From: Paraburkholderia metrosideri
Lineage (GTDB): Bacteria; Pseudomonadota; Gammaproteobacteria; Burkholderiales; Burkholderiaceae
DNA length: 58,420 bases
NCBI RefSeq assembly: GCF_904848625.1
Contig: NZ_CAJHCP010000023.1
Location: forward strand, 1 to 58,420
Reading direction: 5' to 3'
Shown here: one piece after another, positions 45,158 through 53,954 of the stretch
How the letters are laid out: the number at the start of each line of letters is the position of its first letter
How positions within the stretch are numbered: the first letter of the stretch is position 1
Translations under genes and position numbers: made by a program
Notes under the pieces: model-generated
Seen by the model: only the letters and a program-made list of their open reading frames with translations
Database searches by the model: none
What the model was told of the DNA's origin: nothing

Positions 45158-45232
45158 GTTTCGCCGACTGCCTGTTCTATTTGCCATCAAGCGCCGTAAT
45201 GCAATCTCCGCCGATCCTGACGCGTCCCTGAA

Positions 45233-46486
45233 ATGACCACGACCCACACGATAACCAAGCCTCCGGCGATTCAAACCTCAGCGTTACAAAGCCGCTGGTT
45301 GCTGGTCTTCATACTCGGCTATTTCGCGCTGATCGCCGACGGCGCCGACGTGATGATGTACGGCCTCACGCTCACGCGCATCAAGGAAGAATTCGGGCTG
45401 ACCAATGTCGAATCTGGCGCACTGGGCGGTTTGACGTTGGTCGGCATGGCAATTGGCGGAATTGCCGGCGGCTGGGCGAGCGACCGGCTGGGCCGCGTGC
45501 GGGTCGTCGCGTGGGCGCTCGCGCTGTTCTCTGTTGGCGCGGGGCTGCTGGGTTTCACGCACAACTTTGTCGAATTCGCGGCGGTGCGCTTCATCAGTGC
45601 GTTGGGCATCGGCTGCATGGTGCTGGTGACGACGCTGGTGGCCGAATACGTCCCCACGGAACGGCGCTCGCTGATTCTCGGCGTATTGCAGACCGGCATT
45701 TCGGCGGGCTACATCGTCGTGATTGCACTGAGCAACTGGATTTTGCCGCATTACGGCTGGCGTACGCTGTACTACCTGTCCGCGTTGCCGGTGCTGCTGG
45801 CGCTGGTCATCAAATTCGCCGTACCCGAACCGGCAAGCTGGCAGGCGAGCCTGATCGCTTCCCTCGACAGGGTGCGTGGATTCGCCGGTACGCGCTATTT
45901 TCAGATCTTCAGTCAACCGCAATCGCGAACGCTGTTCATCTTATGGACCGTGGCGTCCGTTTTCTTTCTTTCCGGGTTTTATGGGCTGAACAACTGGCTG
46001 CCGACCTATCTGGAAAAAGAACTGCATATGAAGTTCAGCACGATGGCCGGCTATATGATCGGAACCTACGTGGTGGCCTTTATCGGCAAGATCATTGCCG
46101 GCTGGCTAGGCGACCGCTGGAGCCGTCGCGGTGTCTATGTGCTTGGCTGCGCTGGCGCAGCGCTTTTTCTGCCGGTGATCATCTTCTGGCATACGCGCGA
46201 GAACATTATTTATCTGATGCTCGTGTTCGGCTTTATGTATGGTGTGCCATTGGGTACGGCCGGCACGTTCATGAGCGAGAGCTTCACTACCTCGATTCGC
46301 GGTACGGCAGTGGGCGGGTCTTATAACCTCGGCCGTTTCTGCTCGGGTGCGGCGCCGATTGTGATCGGTTTCGTTGCGACCCAGTTTTCCATCGGCATCG
46401 GCTTTCTGATAGTCGGCGCCGTGTTCTTTCTGAGTGGTGTCACCGCGATCTTCATTCCGGATCGTCTGTATGACACGCAGCAATAA
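45233..46486 (+). CDS. MFS transporter, aromatic-acid:H+ symporter (AAHS) type
   Basis: The 417-aa protein has twelve helices and features of the AAHS group: 'FALIADGADVMMYGLTLTRI' in helix 1 (DGxD motif), 'GWASDRLGRVRVV' in loop 2-3, 'EYVPTERRS' in loop 4-5 and 'GWLGDRWSRRGVY' in the second half. Related carriers import 4-hydroxybenzoate, benzoate or similar acids. It is the last gene of the plus-strand catabolic run, 75 bp after the GGT-like gene, and gives the island a second importer. Whether it could serve the benzoate cluster 20 kb away is unknown. Confidence 0.87.
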   Translation: MTTTHTITKPPAIQTSALQSRWLLVFILGYFALIADGADVMMYGLTLTRIKEEFGLTNVESGALGGLTLVGMAIGGIAGGWASDRLGRVRVVAWALALFSVGAGLLGFTHNFVEFAAVRFISALGIGCMVLVTTLVAEYVPTERRSLILGVLQTGISAGYIVVIALSNWILPHYGWRTLYYLSALPVLLALVIKFAVPEPASWQASLIASLDRVRGFAGTRYFQIFSQPQSRTLFILWTVASVFFLSGFYGLNNWLPTYLEKELHMKFSTMAGYMIGTYVVAFIGKIIAGWLGDRWSRRGVYVLGCAGAALFLPVIIFWHTRENIIYLMLVFGFMYGVPLGTAGTFMSESFTTSIRGTAVGGSYNLGRFCSGAAPIVIGFVATQFSIGIGFLIVGAVFFLSGVTAIFIPDRLYDTQQ

Positions 46487-46513
46487 GCGGGATGCCAGTC
46501 GAACAGCACGCGG

Positions 46514-48880
46514 CTAGAACAATTGTCGTTGACCCGACATCAGCGTCGTAAAGTCGTCGCGCAATAACGGCAGGATGGCATCGGCAACGGGTTGTAATTG
46601 CCGCGTCAAATAGTGTTCGTAGTCGATAGCGGAGCGCAGCGTTTCCAATGGCTCCGGTCCCGCAACGGTCATGACGTAGCTGATCCAGCCGCCGTTCTGG
46701 TATTGCAGCGGGCGTCCTTGTTGCCGGTTGAACTCGTCGGCAACGCGCGCCGCCCGTACGTGGGGCGGGACGTTGCGCTCGTAGTCACCGAGCGATCTGC
46801 GCAGACGCTTGCGATACACCAGTTGCTCGTCGAGCTTGCCAGCGAGCGTGTCGCGCACATAGTCGCGGACATAATCCTGATACGGCTGCTGCTTGAAAAT
46901 GCGCTTATACAGTTCCTGCTGAAATTGCTGGGCGAGTGGCGTCCAGTCGGTGCGTACGGTTTCGAGTCCTTTGTAGACGATCTCTTCGGTGCCGTCCGGC
47001 AGAACGGTGAGGCCCGCATAGCGTTTCTTGCTGCCTTCTTCGGCGCCGCGAATGGTTGGCATGAAAAAACGCTGGTAGTGCCGTTCGAATTGCAATTCCA
47101 GTGCGCTGTCGAGTTCGAATCGTTCCTGCAGATTCTGCCGCCACCATCCATTGATACGCTCGACCAGCGCGCGGCCGATACGACCCGCATCGTCGTCGCT
47201 ATGCGCATGTTTCAGCCAGACGAACGTCGAATCCGTGTCGCCGTAGATCACTTCATAACCTTCAGCCTGAATCAGCTCACGTGTGGTGTGCATGATTTCG
47301 TGGCCGCGCATGGTAATCGAAGACGCAAGACGCGGGTCGAAAAAGCGGCACCCGGTGGAGCCCAGCACGCCATAAAAGGCGTTCATGATGATCTTCAACG
47401 CCTGTGATAAAGGCTTGTTGTTCTCGCGTTTTGCTGTTTCGCGCCCTTGCCAGACCTGTCCGACAATTGACGGCAAACAATGGCTGACGCGCGAAAAGCG
47501 TGCGCCGAGAAAGCCTGGTACCGAGTGCTCGTCATCCGGTTGCAGCATGCCTTGCACGAGGCCGACCGGGTCGATCAGAAACGTGCGGATAATCGACGGA
47601 TACAGGCTCTTATAGTCGAGTACCAGCACCGAGTCATAGAGGCCCGGCCGCGAATCCATCACGAAGCCGCCTGGGCTGGCGGCGCCGGCCACGTCGCCGA
47701 GATTGGGCGCGACGTAACCGAGCCGGTGCATGCGCGGCATGTAGAGGTGCGTAAACGCCGCAACCGATCCGCCGCTGCGATCCGCAGGCAAACCGGTCAC
47801 ACTGGCACGCTCCAGTAGAAACGGCAATAACTCGGTCTTCGCAAAAATGCGCGTGACGAGTTCGCAGTCTTTCAGGTTGTACTGGGCGAGGGCGGGTTTG
47901 TCTTCATCGAAACGGCGCTGGATTTCGTCCATGCGCTGATACGGATTGTCGATCGACTTGCCTTCGCCCAACACCGAGCGCGCGACATATTCGAGGCTGA
48001 ACGAAGGGAAGCTCCACGTCGCCGACCGCAGTGCTTCAATACCGTCGATGATCAGCCGTCCCGCTGCGCCCGCAAAAAAATGATTCTGCGTAAGACCATG
48101 CTCGCGCCATTCCATTACTGCACCGCCGCGCCCGAGCCGTAGCGGTACGCGATATTGTTCGGAATGCTGCTGCAGCACGCGCAAATCGAACTGCACCAGA
48201 TTCCAGCCGATGATGGCATCGGGGTCGTGCTGCTCCATCCAGGTGTTCAGCTTCTCGAGCAACTGGGCGCGGGTTTCGCAATAGTCGAGTGCGAAGTCGA
48301 CGGCACTTGCGTCGCCATTCGGTGGTCCCAGCATGTAGACCTGACGCTGTCCGCATCCTTCGAGCGCGATCGAATAAAGCTCGGCGTGCGCGCTGGTCTC
48401 GATGTCGAGCGACACCAGCTTTAACGGCGGGCGATAACCCGAGGCGGGCTTCAATTCGCTGTTCAACAAGGGGCCGTTCTTCTGCGGCTCGCCGCCGAAC
48501 CACACGGGTGCGGTGATGAATCGCTCCATCATGTAGCGCTCGGGCGGGAAGATGTCGGCCTCGTAGACATCGACACCGCCGTTTTTCAGGCGCTTTTCGA
48601 GGCCGGTCAACTGCCGGTACTGTGGACAGTAGAGCCCCATGACCGGCCGCTGCTGAAAGTCGCGCAGTTCAAGCAGCCGCAGATCGAGCGGGGCTTCGCG
48701 GCGCAGGATAGTTTCGGCGCGCTCGCGATGTTCGACAGGAACGAAAGCCACTGAAGGTTGGGGGCGCAGACGGATGTGCCGGGGCCCGCCGTCCGTTGCC
48801 AGCCAGAAATCTACCTCGGTGCCGGCGGGCGTGTCCCGCCAGTGTCGGGTCAGAATGAAGCCCTGCTCAAGTTCTGTCAA
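46514..48880 (-). CDS. polB: DNA polymerase II (family B)
   Basis: The 788-aa protein has the family B signatures: exonuclease motif 'LVSLDIETS' (Asp159, Glu161), polymerase motif A 'LDYKSLYPSI' (Asp422), motif B 'KIIMNAFYGVLGS' (Asn500) and motif C 'YGDTDSTFV' (546-554). All catalytic carboxylates are present, so polymerase and proofreading activity are expected. In Escherichia coli this enzyme is SOS-induced and helps restart stalled forks; no LexA box was identified here. The start is TTG with AGAGGTGG upstream. It converges with the MFS gene, with only 27 bp between. Confidence 0.95.
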   Translation of the reverse strand: MTELEQGFILTRHWRDTPAGTEVDFWLATDGGPRHIRLRPQPSVAFVPVEHRERAETILRREAPLDLRLLELRDFQQRPVMGLYCPQYRQLTGLEKRLKNGGVDVYEADIFPPERYMMERFITAPVWFGGEPQKNGPLLNSELKPASGYRPPLKLVSLDIETSAHAELYSIALEGCGQRQVYMLGPPNGDASAVDFALDYCETRAQLLEKLNTWMEQHDPDAIIGWNLVQFDLRVLQQHSEQYRVPLRLGRGGAVMEWREHGLTQNHFFAGAAGRLIIDGIEALRSATWSFPSFSLEYVARSVLGEGKSIDNPYQRMDEIQRRFDEDKPALAQYNLKDCELVTRIFAKTELLPFLLERASVTGLPADRSGGSVAAFTHLYMPRMHRLGYVAPNLGDVAGAASPGGFVMDSRPGLYDSVLVLDYKSLYPSIIRTFLIDPVGLVQGMLQPDDEHSVPGFLGARFSRVSHCLPSIVGQVWQGRETAKRENNKPLSQALKIIMNAFYGVLGSTGCRFFDPRLASSITMRGHEIMHTTRELIQAEGYEVIYGDTDSTFVWLKHAHSDDDAGRIGRALVERINGWWRQNLQERFELDSALELQFERHYQRFFMPTIRGAEEGSKKRYAGLTVLPDGTEEIVYKGLETVRTDWTPLAQQFQQELYKRIFKQQPYQDYVRDYVRDTLAGKLDEQLVYRKRLRRSLGDYERNVPPHVRAARVADEFNRQQGRPLQYQNGGWISYVMTVAGPEPLETLRSAIDYEHYLTRQLQPVADAILPLLRDDFTTLMSGQRQLF

Positions 48881-49101
48881 ACCACCACCTCTAAACAGGC
48901 ACTATCGCCCGGTGCGATTTTACCGCTTGCGGGATGGGCGGGCAGCGCGATCAAAAGCGTCAATGGCTCGTGCCGATGCGCGCATTCATGTGAAGGCGAC
49001 CTGACTGCAGCCGCGCCGCACAGTCTGTATGATCGTGCTGCAACGATTCGTAGCGCGCACAGTATGCGTCAGTCAAACCTGTCAGGAATGGAGTGAATGA
49101 A

Positions 49102-49527
49102 ATGACGTTGGGCAAATTATTTGTTGTCGTCGCGGTAGCTGCAACCAGCATGAGTGCTCATGCGCAAGTCGCCGGCACGCAGCCGTTGAGCGTCACAGTC
49201 GAACAGTCCAACGCGCTGTTGAGTGGTTGGAGCGTGAAGAAGAGCATCCTCGGCAAGGCCGTATACAACGACCAGAACGAGAAGATCGGTACGGTTCGCG
49301 ATCTGGTGGTCGCGCCGGACGGATCGCTGTCGGCAGCAATCGTGTCTGCGGGCGGTTTCCTCGGCGTGGCGTCGCATGACGTCGCCGTGCCGATCGCCGC
49401 ACTGGACCTTCGTGGCGGCAACTTCTATCTGGCTGGCGCGACGAGAAATGCGTTGAAGGCCACGCCTCAGTTCCAGTACAACAAGGTTCAGGCGCCGCCG
49501 AAGCCGAAGAAGGTCGCGGATCAGTAA
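49102..49527 (+). CDS. Exported PRC-barrel domain protein
   Basis: The 141-aa protein has a signal peptide (residues 1-22, 'MTLGKLFVVVAVAATSMSAH' then AQ) and a PRC-barrel fold: 'LGKAVYNDQNEKIGTVRDLV', 'APDGSLSAAIVSAGGFLGV', 'HDVAVPIAALDL'. PRC-barrel proteins of this kind are common in Burkholderia envelopes and have unknown roles. The ATG at 49102 is chosen by spacing from GGAATGGAG; a GTG three codons earlier is the alternative. It is divergent from polB and converges on the DUF2891 gene. Confidence 0.85.
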   Translation: MTLGKLFVVVAVAATSMSAHAQVAGTQPLSVTVEQSNALLSGWSVKKSILGKAVYNDQNEKIGTVRDLVVAPDGSLSAAIVSAGGFLGVASHDVAVPIAALDLRGGNFYLAGATRNALKATPQFQYNKVQAPPKPKKVADQ

Positions 49528-49552
49528 GCGCACGAATAACGGTTAGCGGTTT

Positions 49553-49575
49553 CGAGGCCTTGAAACGAGGCCTCG
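49553..49575. terminator. Bidirectional terminator-like hairpin
   Basis: CGAGGCCT and AGGCCTCG form a perfect 8-bp stem with a 7-base loop between the convergent PRC-barrel and DUF2891 genes. Short T runs (TTCCGATCTTCC) follow on the plus strand. Confidence 0.6.
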
Positions 49576-49589
49576 TTCCGATCTTCCTG

Positions 49590-50600
49590 TCAGGCTTCGA
49601 GAGCAAGCGTTGCAAAGGTACCTAGCCAGTGCTCGCCCATATAGTCACCGGCAACATGCGGTAAAGCGCTTTGCAAATGACGTTCGGCGGTATCGAACAG
49701 CACTGTTCTGCGGATTTCGCCAGCAGGCAGCGCTCGCGCCAGCGAACGTTGGCACCACGCGCGGCTCAGATTCAAGCCGTCCAGATGCGCGATCTTGCCG
49801 TCGGTACGATCGGTTACCGTAACAGGCTCGAATAAGGTCGCGGGCTGCTTCGCGCCGAGATCCGGCAGAAAGCGTCCGAACCACTCGACGAATTGCGCAG
49901 GCGGCAACACGCGCCGCATCAACTCCGCTTCCATCAGCGAGGGCGACAGAAATTCGTCGCCGGCCGGCTCCCATGCCTGACACGCAACGTCGTTGATAAA
50001 CCAGCGTTCGGCGGTATTCACAATCAACGCTTCGAGCGATTTACGCGAGGTTTGCCGCGCGAAATCGAGAGTAAGCGACAGCGCGAACGCCATATTGAAG
50101 TGCGTTCCCACTCGCAACGGGTACGTCGCCTTAGGCAGAAACTCTTCGAAGCGTTCGACAAAGGCGTCGGTCAGCGGCGCAAAAGTTTTCGACCAGCGCG
50201 CGGCATCGGCGAGTTTCAGCGACTGCAGTTGCGCGCTGAGTGCGAGCAGCCACGCCCAGCCATAGGGCCGCTCAAAGCCGCGATTGTGCGGCAGATCGAG
50301 ATACGCCAGTTCTCCCGCGACATGGCTGTCGGTGAAGTGTTCGTTCACCACGGCCACGATACGCGCGGCTTCGGGCAGATCGGGAAAGCGTTCGAGCAGA
50401 TGCAGGATCAACCAGTAGCCATGCACGCATGAATGCCAGTCGTAGCTGCCGTAAAAGATTGGATGTAACGCACGCGGGCCTTGTACGTCTTGCGGTCCGG
50501 CGAGTGAGTGCGTCAGCTTGTTCGGATATTCGCGCGTCAGGTGGGAGAGCGCGAGATTGGCGAATCGGGACGCAAGTTCGGCAGTGAGTTGGATGGTCAT
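49590..50600 (-). CDS. DUF2891-family protein
   Basis: This 336-aa cytoplasmic protein is all-helical and matches DUF2891: 'HPIFYGSYDWHSCVHGYW', 'HFTDSHVAGELAYL', 'FERPYGWAWLLAL', 'ACQAWEPAGDEFLSPSLMEA'. The many conserved Trp and His residues look like an alpha/alpha-toroid fold, as in glycosidases and epimerases, but function is unknown. It is the third gene of the minus-strand DUF969-DUF979-DUF2891 operon, 16 bp after DUF979, so it probably acts on whatever that predicted permease pair carries. Confidence 0.82.
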   Translation of the reverse strand: MTIQLTAELASRFANLALSHLTREYPNKLTHSLAGPQDVQGPRALHPIFYGSYDWHSCVHGYWLILHLLERFPDLPEAARIVAVVNEHFTDSHVAGELAYLDLPHNRGFERPYGWAWLLALSAQLQSLKLADAARWSKTFAPLTDAFVERFEEFLPKATYPLRVGTHFNMAFALSLTLDFARQTSRKSLEALIVNTAERWFINDVACQAWEPAGDEFLSPSLMEAELMRRVLPPAQFVEWFGRFLPDLGAKQPATLFEPVTVTDRTDGKIAHLDGLNLSRAWCQRSLARALPAGEIRRTVLFDTAERHLQSALPHVAGDYMGEHWLGTFATLALEA

Positions 50601-50616
50601 CGGCGGCTCCTCGGAA

Positions 50617-51570
50617 TCAAAAGCGGAAAACCAGCAGGTATAGCAGTATGGTGTTGACGATCAGCAATAGCAAAGCGGTCGGCCATTGCGCCTTGATCAC
50701 GCCATTCTGGTCTTTCAGTTCCAGCAGCGCGGCGGGCACGATATTGAAGTTCGCGGCCATGGGGGTCATCAACGTGCCGCAGAAGCCGCACAGCATACCG
50801 ATCGCGCCCAGAATCGCAGGGTTGCCGTGGAATTGATGCACGATCAGCGGCAAGCCGATACCCGCGGTCATCACCGGAAAAGCGGCGAAGGCGTTGCCCA
50901 TGATCATCGTGAAGATTGCCATGCCGAACGTGTATGCGGCGACCACTGCGAACGCGGAGTCGACCGGAATCCATGTTTTCACGAGATCGGAGACGACGTG
51001 GCCGACGCCCGCTACCGCGAATAGCGCGCCCAGCGCGGCTAGCATCTGCGGAAGAATGGCTGCCCAGCCAACGGCGTCCATGGTATGCCGCGCGTCCTTC
51101 AATGCATGTACCGGTGAATCGCGCAACATGAAAAGCGCGGTCCCGAATGCGACTAGCGTACCCAGCACCAGCGAAATCAGCGTGACGTTCTTTGCTTCGA
51201 CAAAAGGCGCGTATTTCAGCGTCAATGTACCGAGCAACGTAATGACCGGAATCAGCAGCGCAGGAATGAATAATTTATTGCCGAAACGCTGCGCCTTGGT
51301 TTCGCGGCGCGTGGCGGCGGCTTCGCTATTGTTGTCCGACTTGCCTTTGCCTAGCTTGCCGGAGCCGGCGATCAACGCGAGGGCGATTGCCAGACACCCC
51401 GTCACGAAATGCGGCAGTTCTCCACCGAACATAAACGTAATGGCGTAGATGCCCCAGAACAGAAAATTGACTACCCGACGCGGGTTCGAGCGGTCTTGCA
51501 GATTGAACAGCGCAAACGCAGCAAACATCAAACCGGCGAGCACGTAGAGAGATTCGAGCTTGATCATCAT
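50617..51570 (-). CDS. DUF979 membrane protein (putative permease subunit)
   Basis: The 317-aa protein has about nine hydrophobic segments ('ESLYVLAGLMFAAFALFNL', 'NVTLISLVLGTLVAFGTAL', 'AILPQMLAALGALFAVAGV' and others) and conserved 'FGGELPHFVTG' and 'GNAFAAFPVMTAGIGLPL' motifs of DUF979. Its ATG-ATG start overlaps the stop of the DUF969 gene (ATGATGA), so the two are made together and probably form one transporter. The family is often found with 5-oxoproline or pyroglutamyl-peptide genes in other bacteria, from memory; substrate here is unproved. Confidence 0.82.
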   Translation of the reverse strand: MMIKLESLYVLAGLMFAAFALFNLQDRSNPRRVVNFLFWGIYAITFMFGGELPHFVTGCLAIALALIAGSGKLGKGKSDNNSEAAATRRETKAQRFGNKLFIPALLIPVITLLGTLTLKYAPFVEAKNVTLISLVLGTLVAFGTALFMLRDSPVHALKDARHTMDAVGWAAILPQMLAALGALFAVAGVGHVVSDLVKTWIPVDSAFAVVAAYTFGMAIFTMIMGNAFAAFPVMTAGIGLPLIVHQFHGNPAILGAIGMLCGFCGTLMTPMAANFNIVPAALLELKDQNGVIKAQWPTALLLLIVNTILLYLLVFRF

Positions 51571-52256
51571 CGGGCAGCCCCTCGCCCCAATGCATTCATC
51601 TTGTGCGACAGATTCCGGTCGAGCAGCATCAACCGGATCAGATGAATCACGAGGGCGGCCACGGCGGTCGGAATCGCCCATACCGAAACCTGCAACGGCT
51701 CGACCACAATACCGTTCTGTTCGAGAAAGCCTTTGATCAGCAGGATCGACTGGATCGCAATGAAAATGTCTTCGCCGAAGAACACCGCGATATTGTCGAC
51801 CGCCGACGCATTCGCGCGAATCTGCTGGCGCACCGCATCGGGCAATTCGCCGTAGCGATTGGCGGCGGCCGCTTCGGCCATCGGCGCGATCAGCGGACGC
51901 ACCATCTGCGCATGGCCGCCGAGCGACGTGAGTCCGAGTGCGGCGGTGATCTGGCGAATCAGGAAATACAGCATCAGCACGCGGCCGGTGGTGGCGGCGT
52001 GCAAGCGTGAAATAAGGTGCTTTGCCTGTTCCTTGAGGCCGTTTCGTTCGAGCAGTGCGATGACCGGCAGCGTGAGCCAGATCAGGCCCATGTAGCGGTT
52101 ATCCGCGAACGCCTTGCCGAAGGCACTCACGATGTCCACCGGATTCAGGCCGCCGGCCACGCCAGTGGCGACCCCCGCGATGGTCACGACCAGTAGCGCG
52201 TTGAAACGCAATGCGAAGCCGAGTACGACAATCGGCACGCCAATCAAAACCCACAT
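51567..52256 (-). CDS. DUF969 membrane protein (putative permease subunit)
   Basis: The 229-aa protein begins 'MWVLIGVPIVVLGFALRFNA' and has five to six membrane spans, with the DUF969 signature 'YFLIRQITAALGLTSLGGHA' and 'SAVDNIAVFFGEDIFIAIQS'. It always pairs with DUF979. Start 52256 follows GAGGAG and removes nine unrelated codons from a longer frame. It heads the three-gene operon; a 25-bp near-perfect palindrome lies 82-106 bp upstream and is the likely control site. Confidence 0.83.
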   Translation of the reverse strand: MWVLIGVPIVVLGFALRFNALLVVTIAGVATGVAGGLNPVDIVSAFGKAFADNRYMGLIWLTLPVIALLERNGLKEQAKHLISRLHAATTGRVLMLYFLIRQITAALGLTSLGGHAQMVRPLIAPMAEAAAANRYGELPDAVRQQIRANASAVDNIAVFFGEDIFIAIQSILLIKGFLEQNGIVVEPLQVSVWAIPTAVAALVIHLIRLMLLDRNLSHKMNALGRGAAR

Positions 52257-52337
52257 TCCGTTCTCCTCGCCGTGTCGTCGCAATTCTTTTTACCGTGTGG
52301 TACTGCCGCCGCACGGGCGACGAAATCTAACACGATC

Positions 52338-52362
52338 ATTTATCGACAAATAGTCAATAAAT
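52338..52362. promoter_or_regulatory. 25-bp near-perfect palindrome upstream of DUF969
   Basis: Arms ATTTATCGAC and GTCAATAAAT pair at 9 of 10 positions around AAATA. On the minus strand the centre reads TTGAC-TATTT-GTCGA. It sits 82-106 bp before the DUF969 start in an AT-rich patch suitable for a promoter. It resembles a GntR- or LacI-type operator, but no regulator gene is adjacent. Confidence 0.65.
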
Positions 52363-52471
52363 TGTGTTTTGCGGGTAAACGCCAGGAGTTGAGGCGCCAA
52401 GATGGCGTGATTGTTTGCCGACTGGCGCAGCCGACGTGCCGTTTCGTTTCGGCGGATATTGACGGTCATGC

Positions 52472-52502
52472 TGGTTCTGGCGACACATTGCCGCCAGAAC
52501 CA
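52472..52502 (-). terminator. 11-bp perfect hairpin after the aminotransferase gene
   Basis: TGGTTCTGGCG and CGCCAGAACCA pair perfectly around a 9-base loop, 8 bp downstream of the aminotransferase stop. No T-run follows on the minus strand, so it may stabilise the mRNA end or assist termination. Confidence 0.55.
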
Positions 52503-52509
52503 CTCGCGG

Positions 52510-53943
52510 CTATGAAATGCCGAGTTGCCGTGCGGTGGCGTCGATAGCGGTTTTCGCTTTCGACACGATTTCGTCGATCTCCGGTTTGCTGATCACGAGC
52601 GGCGGCGACAGCAGCATGCGGTCGCCGGTCGCGCGCATGATCAGGTTGCCGTTGAAACAGAAATCGCGGCACAGCGTGCCGACCTCGCCGCCATTTGCAA
52701 AACGCTTGCGTGTGGCCGGTTCCTGCGCGAGTTGCAGACCTGCCACCAGACCCGCGCCGGCAATTTCGCCGACAATCGGATGATTGGCGAAAGTATCGCG
52801 CAATGTCTTCTGAAAGTAGGGACCTGTATCGGTCTTCACGCATTCGACGATCTTCTCATCGCGCAGGAGTTTGAGATTGGCGAGCGCCACAGCCGCGGCG
52901 ACCGGATGACCGGAGTAGGTGAGGCCGTGATTGAACTCGCCATGGTCGATCAGGGCCTGGGCGACGCGATCGTGCAGGCCGACTGCGCCCATCGGCACAT
53001 AGCCGCTTGTCAGGCCCTTTGCCAGCGTGATCAGATCCGGCTCGAAACCGAAGTGCTGATGTGCAAACCATTCACCCGTGCGGCCGAATCCGCCGATCAC
53101 TTCATCGGCGACCAGCAACACATCGTACTTGCGGCAAATACGCTGGATTTCCGGCCAATAGGTCGACGCCGGAAAGATGACGCCGCCCGCGCCCTGGAAA
53201 GGTTCACCAATGAAAGCGGCTACGTTTTCCGCGCCCATTTCGAGGATGCGGGTTTCCAGTTGCCGTGCGCGAGCCAGTGCGAATTCTTCGGGCGTCAGAT
53301 TGCCTTGGGCTTCACCGAAGAAGTACGGTTGATCGATATGCACGATGTTCTCGACTTTCGACGGCATCTGTTCATGCATATAGCTCATACCGCCGAGCGT
53401 GCCGCCCGCGATTGTCGAGCCGTGATAACCGTTCTTGCGCGAGATCACGAATTTCTTCGAATGCTTGCGCTGAGTCGCCCAATACTGATGAACGATCCGC
53501 AGCACGGTGTCGTTGCCTTCCGAACCGCTGTTGCAATAGAAGAAGTGATTGAACGGTTCAGGCGCGAGTTCGGCGAGCAGCGCCGACAGTTCGATCACAG
53601 GCGGGTGGGTCGTCTTGAAGAAGGTGTTGTAGTAGGGCAATTCTTGCATCTGCCGATAGGCGGCATCGGCTAGTTCTTTGCGGCCGTAACCGACGTTGAC
53701 GCACCATAGCCCCGCCATGCCGTCGATAATCCGGTTGCCGTCCGAGTCCCACACATACACGCCCTGCGCTTTGACGATCACGCGGCTGCCGCTGCGATTG
53801 AGCGCGCCCATATCCGAAAATGGGTGGATGTGATGCGCGGCGTCGAGGGTGCGGTATTCGGCGGTGCTGCGTCGCGCCCGGTGGGTGGGCTGGCTTGCTT
53901 GTGCCGGTTGCACGTCAGTAACTTCTTCGGTTCTGTAGCTCAT
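52510..53943 (-). CDS. spuC: Class III aminotransferase, putrescine/omega-amino acid:pyruvate type
   Basis: The 477-aa PLP enzyme has 'NRIIDGMAGLWCVNVGYGR', 'YCNSGSEGNDTVLRI', 'NGYHGSTIAGGTLGG', 'LLVADEVIGGFGRTG' (Asp280) and 'LITLAKGLTSGYVPMGA', in which Lys309 binds PLP. This matches SpuC-like polyamine:pyruvate aminotransferases of class III. The start MSYRTEEV at 53943 follows CTGGAGG. It lies 11 bp after the glutamine-synthetase-like puuA gene in the same operon, so gamma-glutamylated or free putrescine is the likely amino donor. Beta-alanine or GABA transamination cannot be excluded. Confidence 0.88.
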   Translation of the reverse strand: MSYRTEEVTDVQPAQASQPTHRARRSTAEYRTLDAAHHIHPFSDMGALNRSGSRVIVKAQGVYVWDSDGNRIIDGMAGLWCVNVGYGRKELADAAYRQMQELPYYNTFFKTTHPPVIELSALLAELAPEPFNHFFYCNSGSEGNDTVLRIVHQYWATQRKHSKKFVISRKNGYHGSTIAGGTLGGMSYMHEQMPSKVENIVHIDQPYFFGEAQGNLTPEEFALARARQLETRILEMGAENVAAFIGEPFQGAGGVIFPASTYWPEIQRICRKYDVLLVADEVIGGFGRTGEWFAHQHFGFEPDLITLAKGLTSGYVPMGAVGLHDRVAQALIDHGEFNHGLTYSGHPVAAAVALANLKLLRDEKIVECVKTDTGPYFQKTLRDTFANHPIVGEIAGAGLVAGLQLAQEPATRKRFANGGEVGTLCRDFCFNGNLIMRATGDRMLLSPPLVISKPEIDEIVSKAKTAIDATARQLGIS

Positions 53944-53954
53944 ACAGCCTCCAG

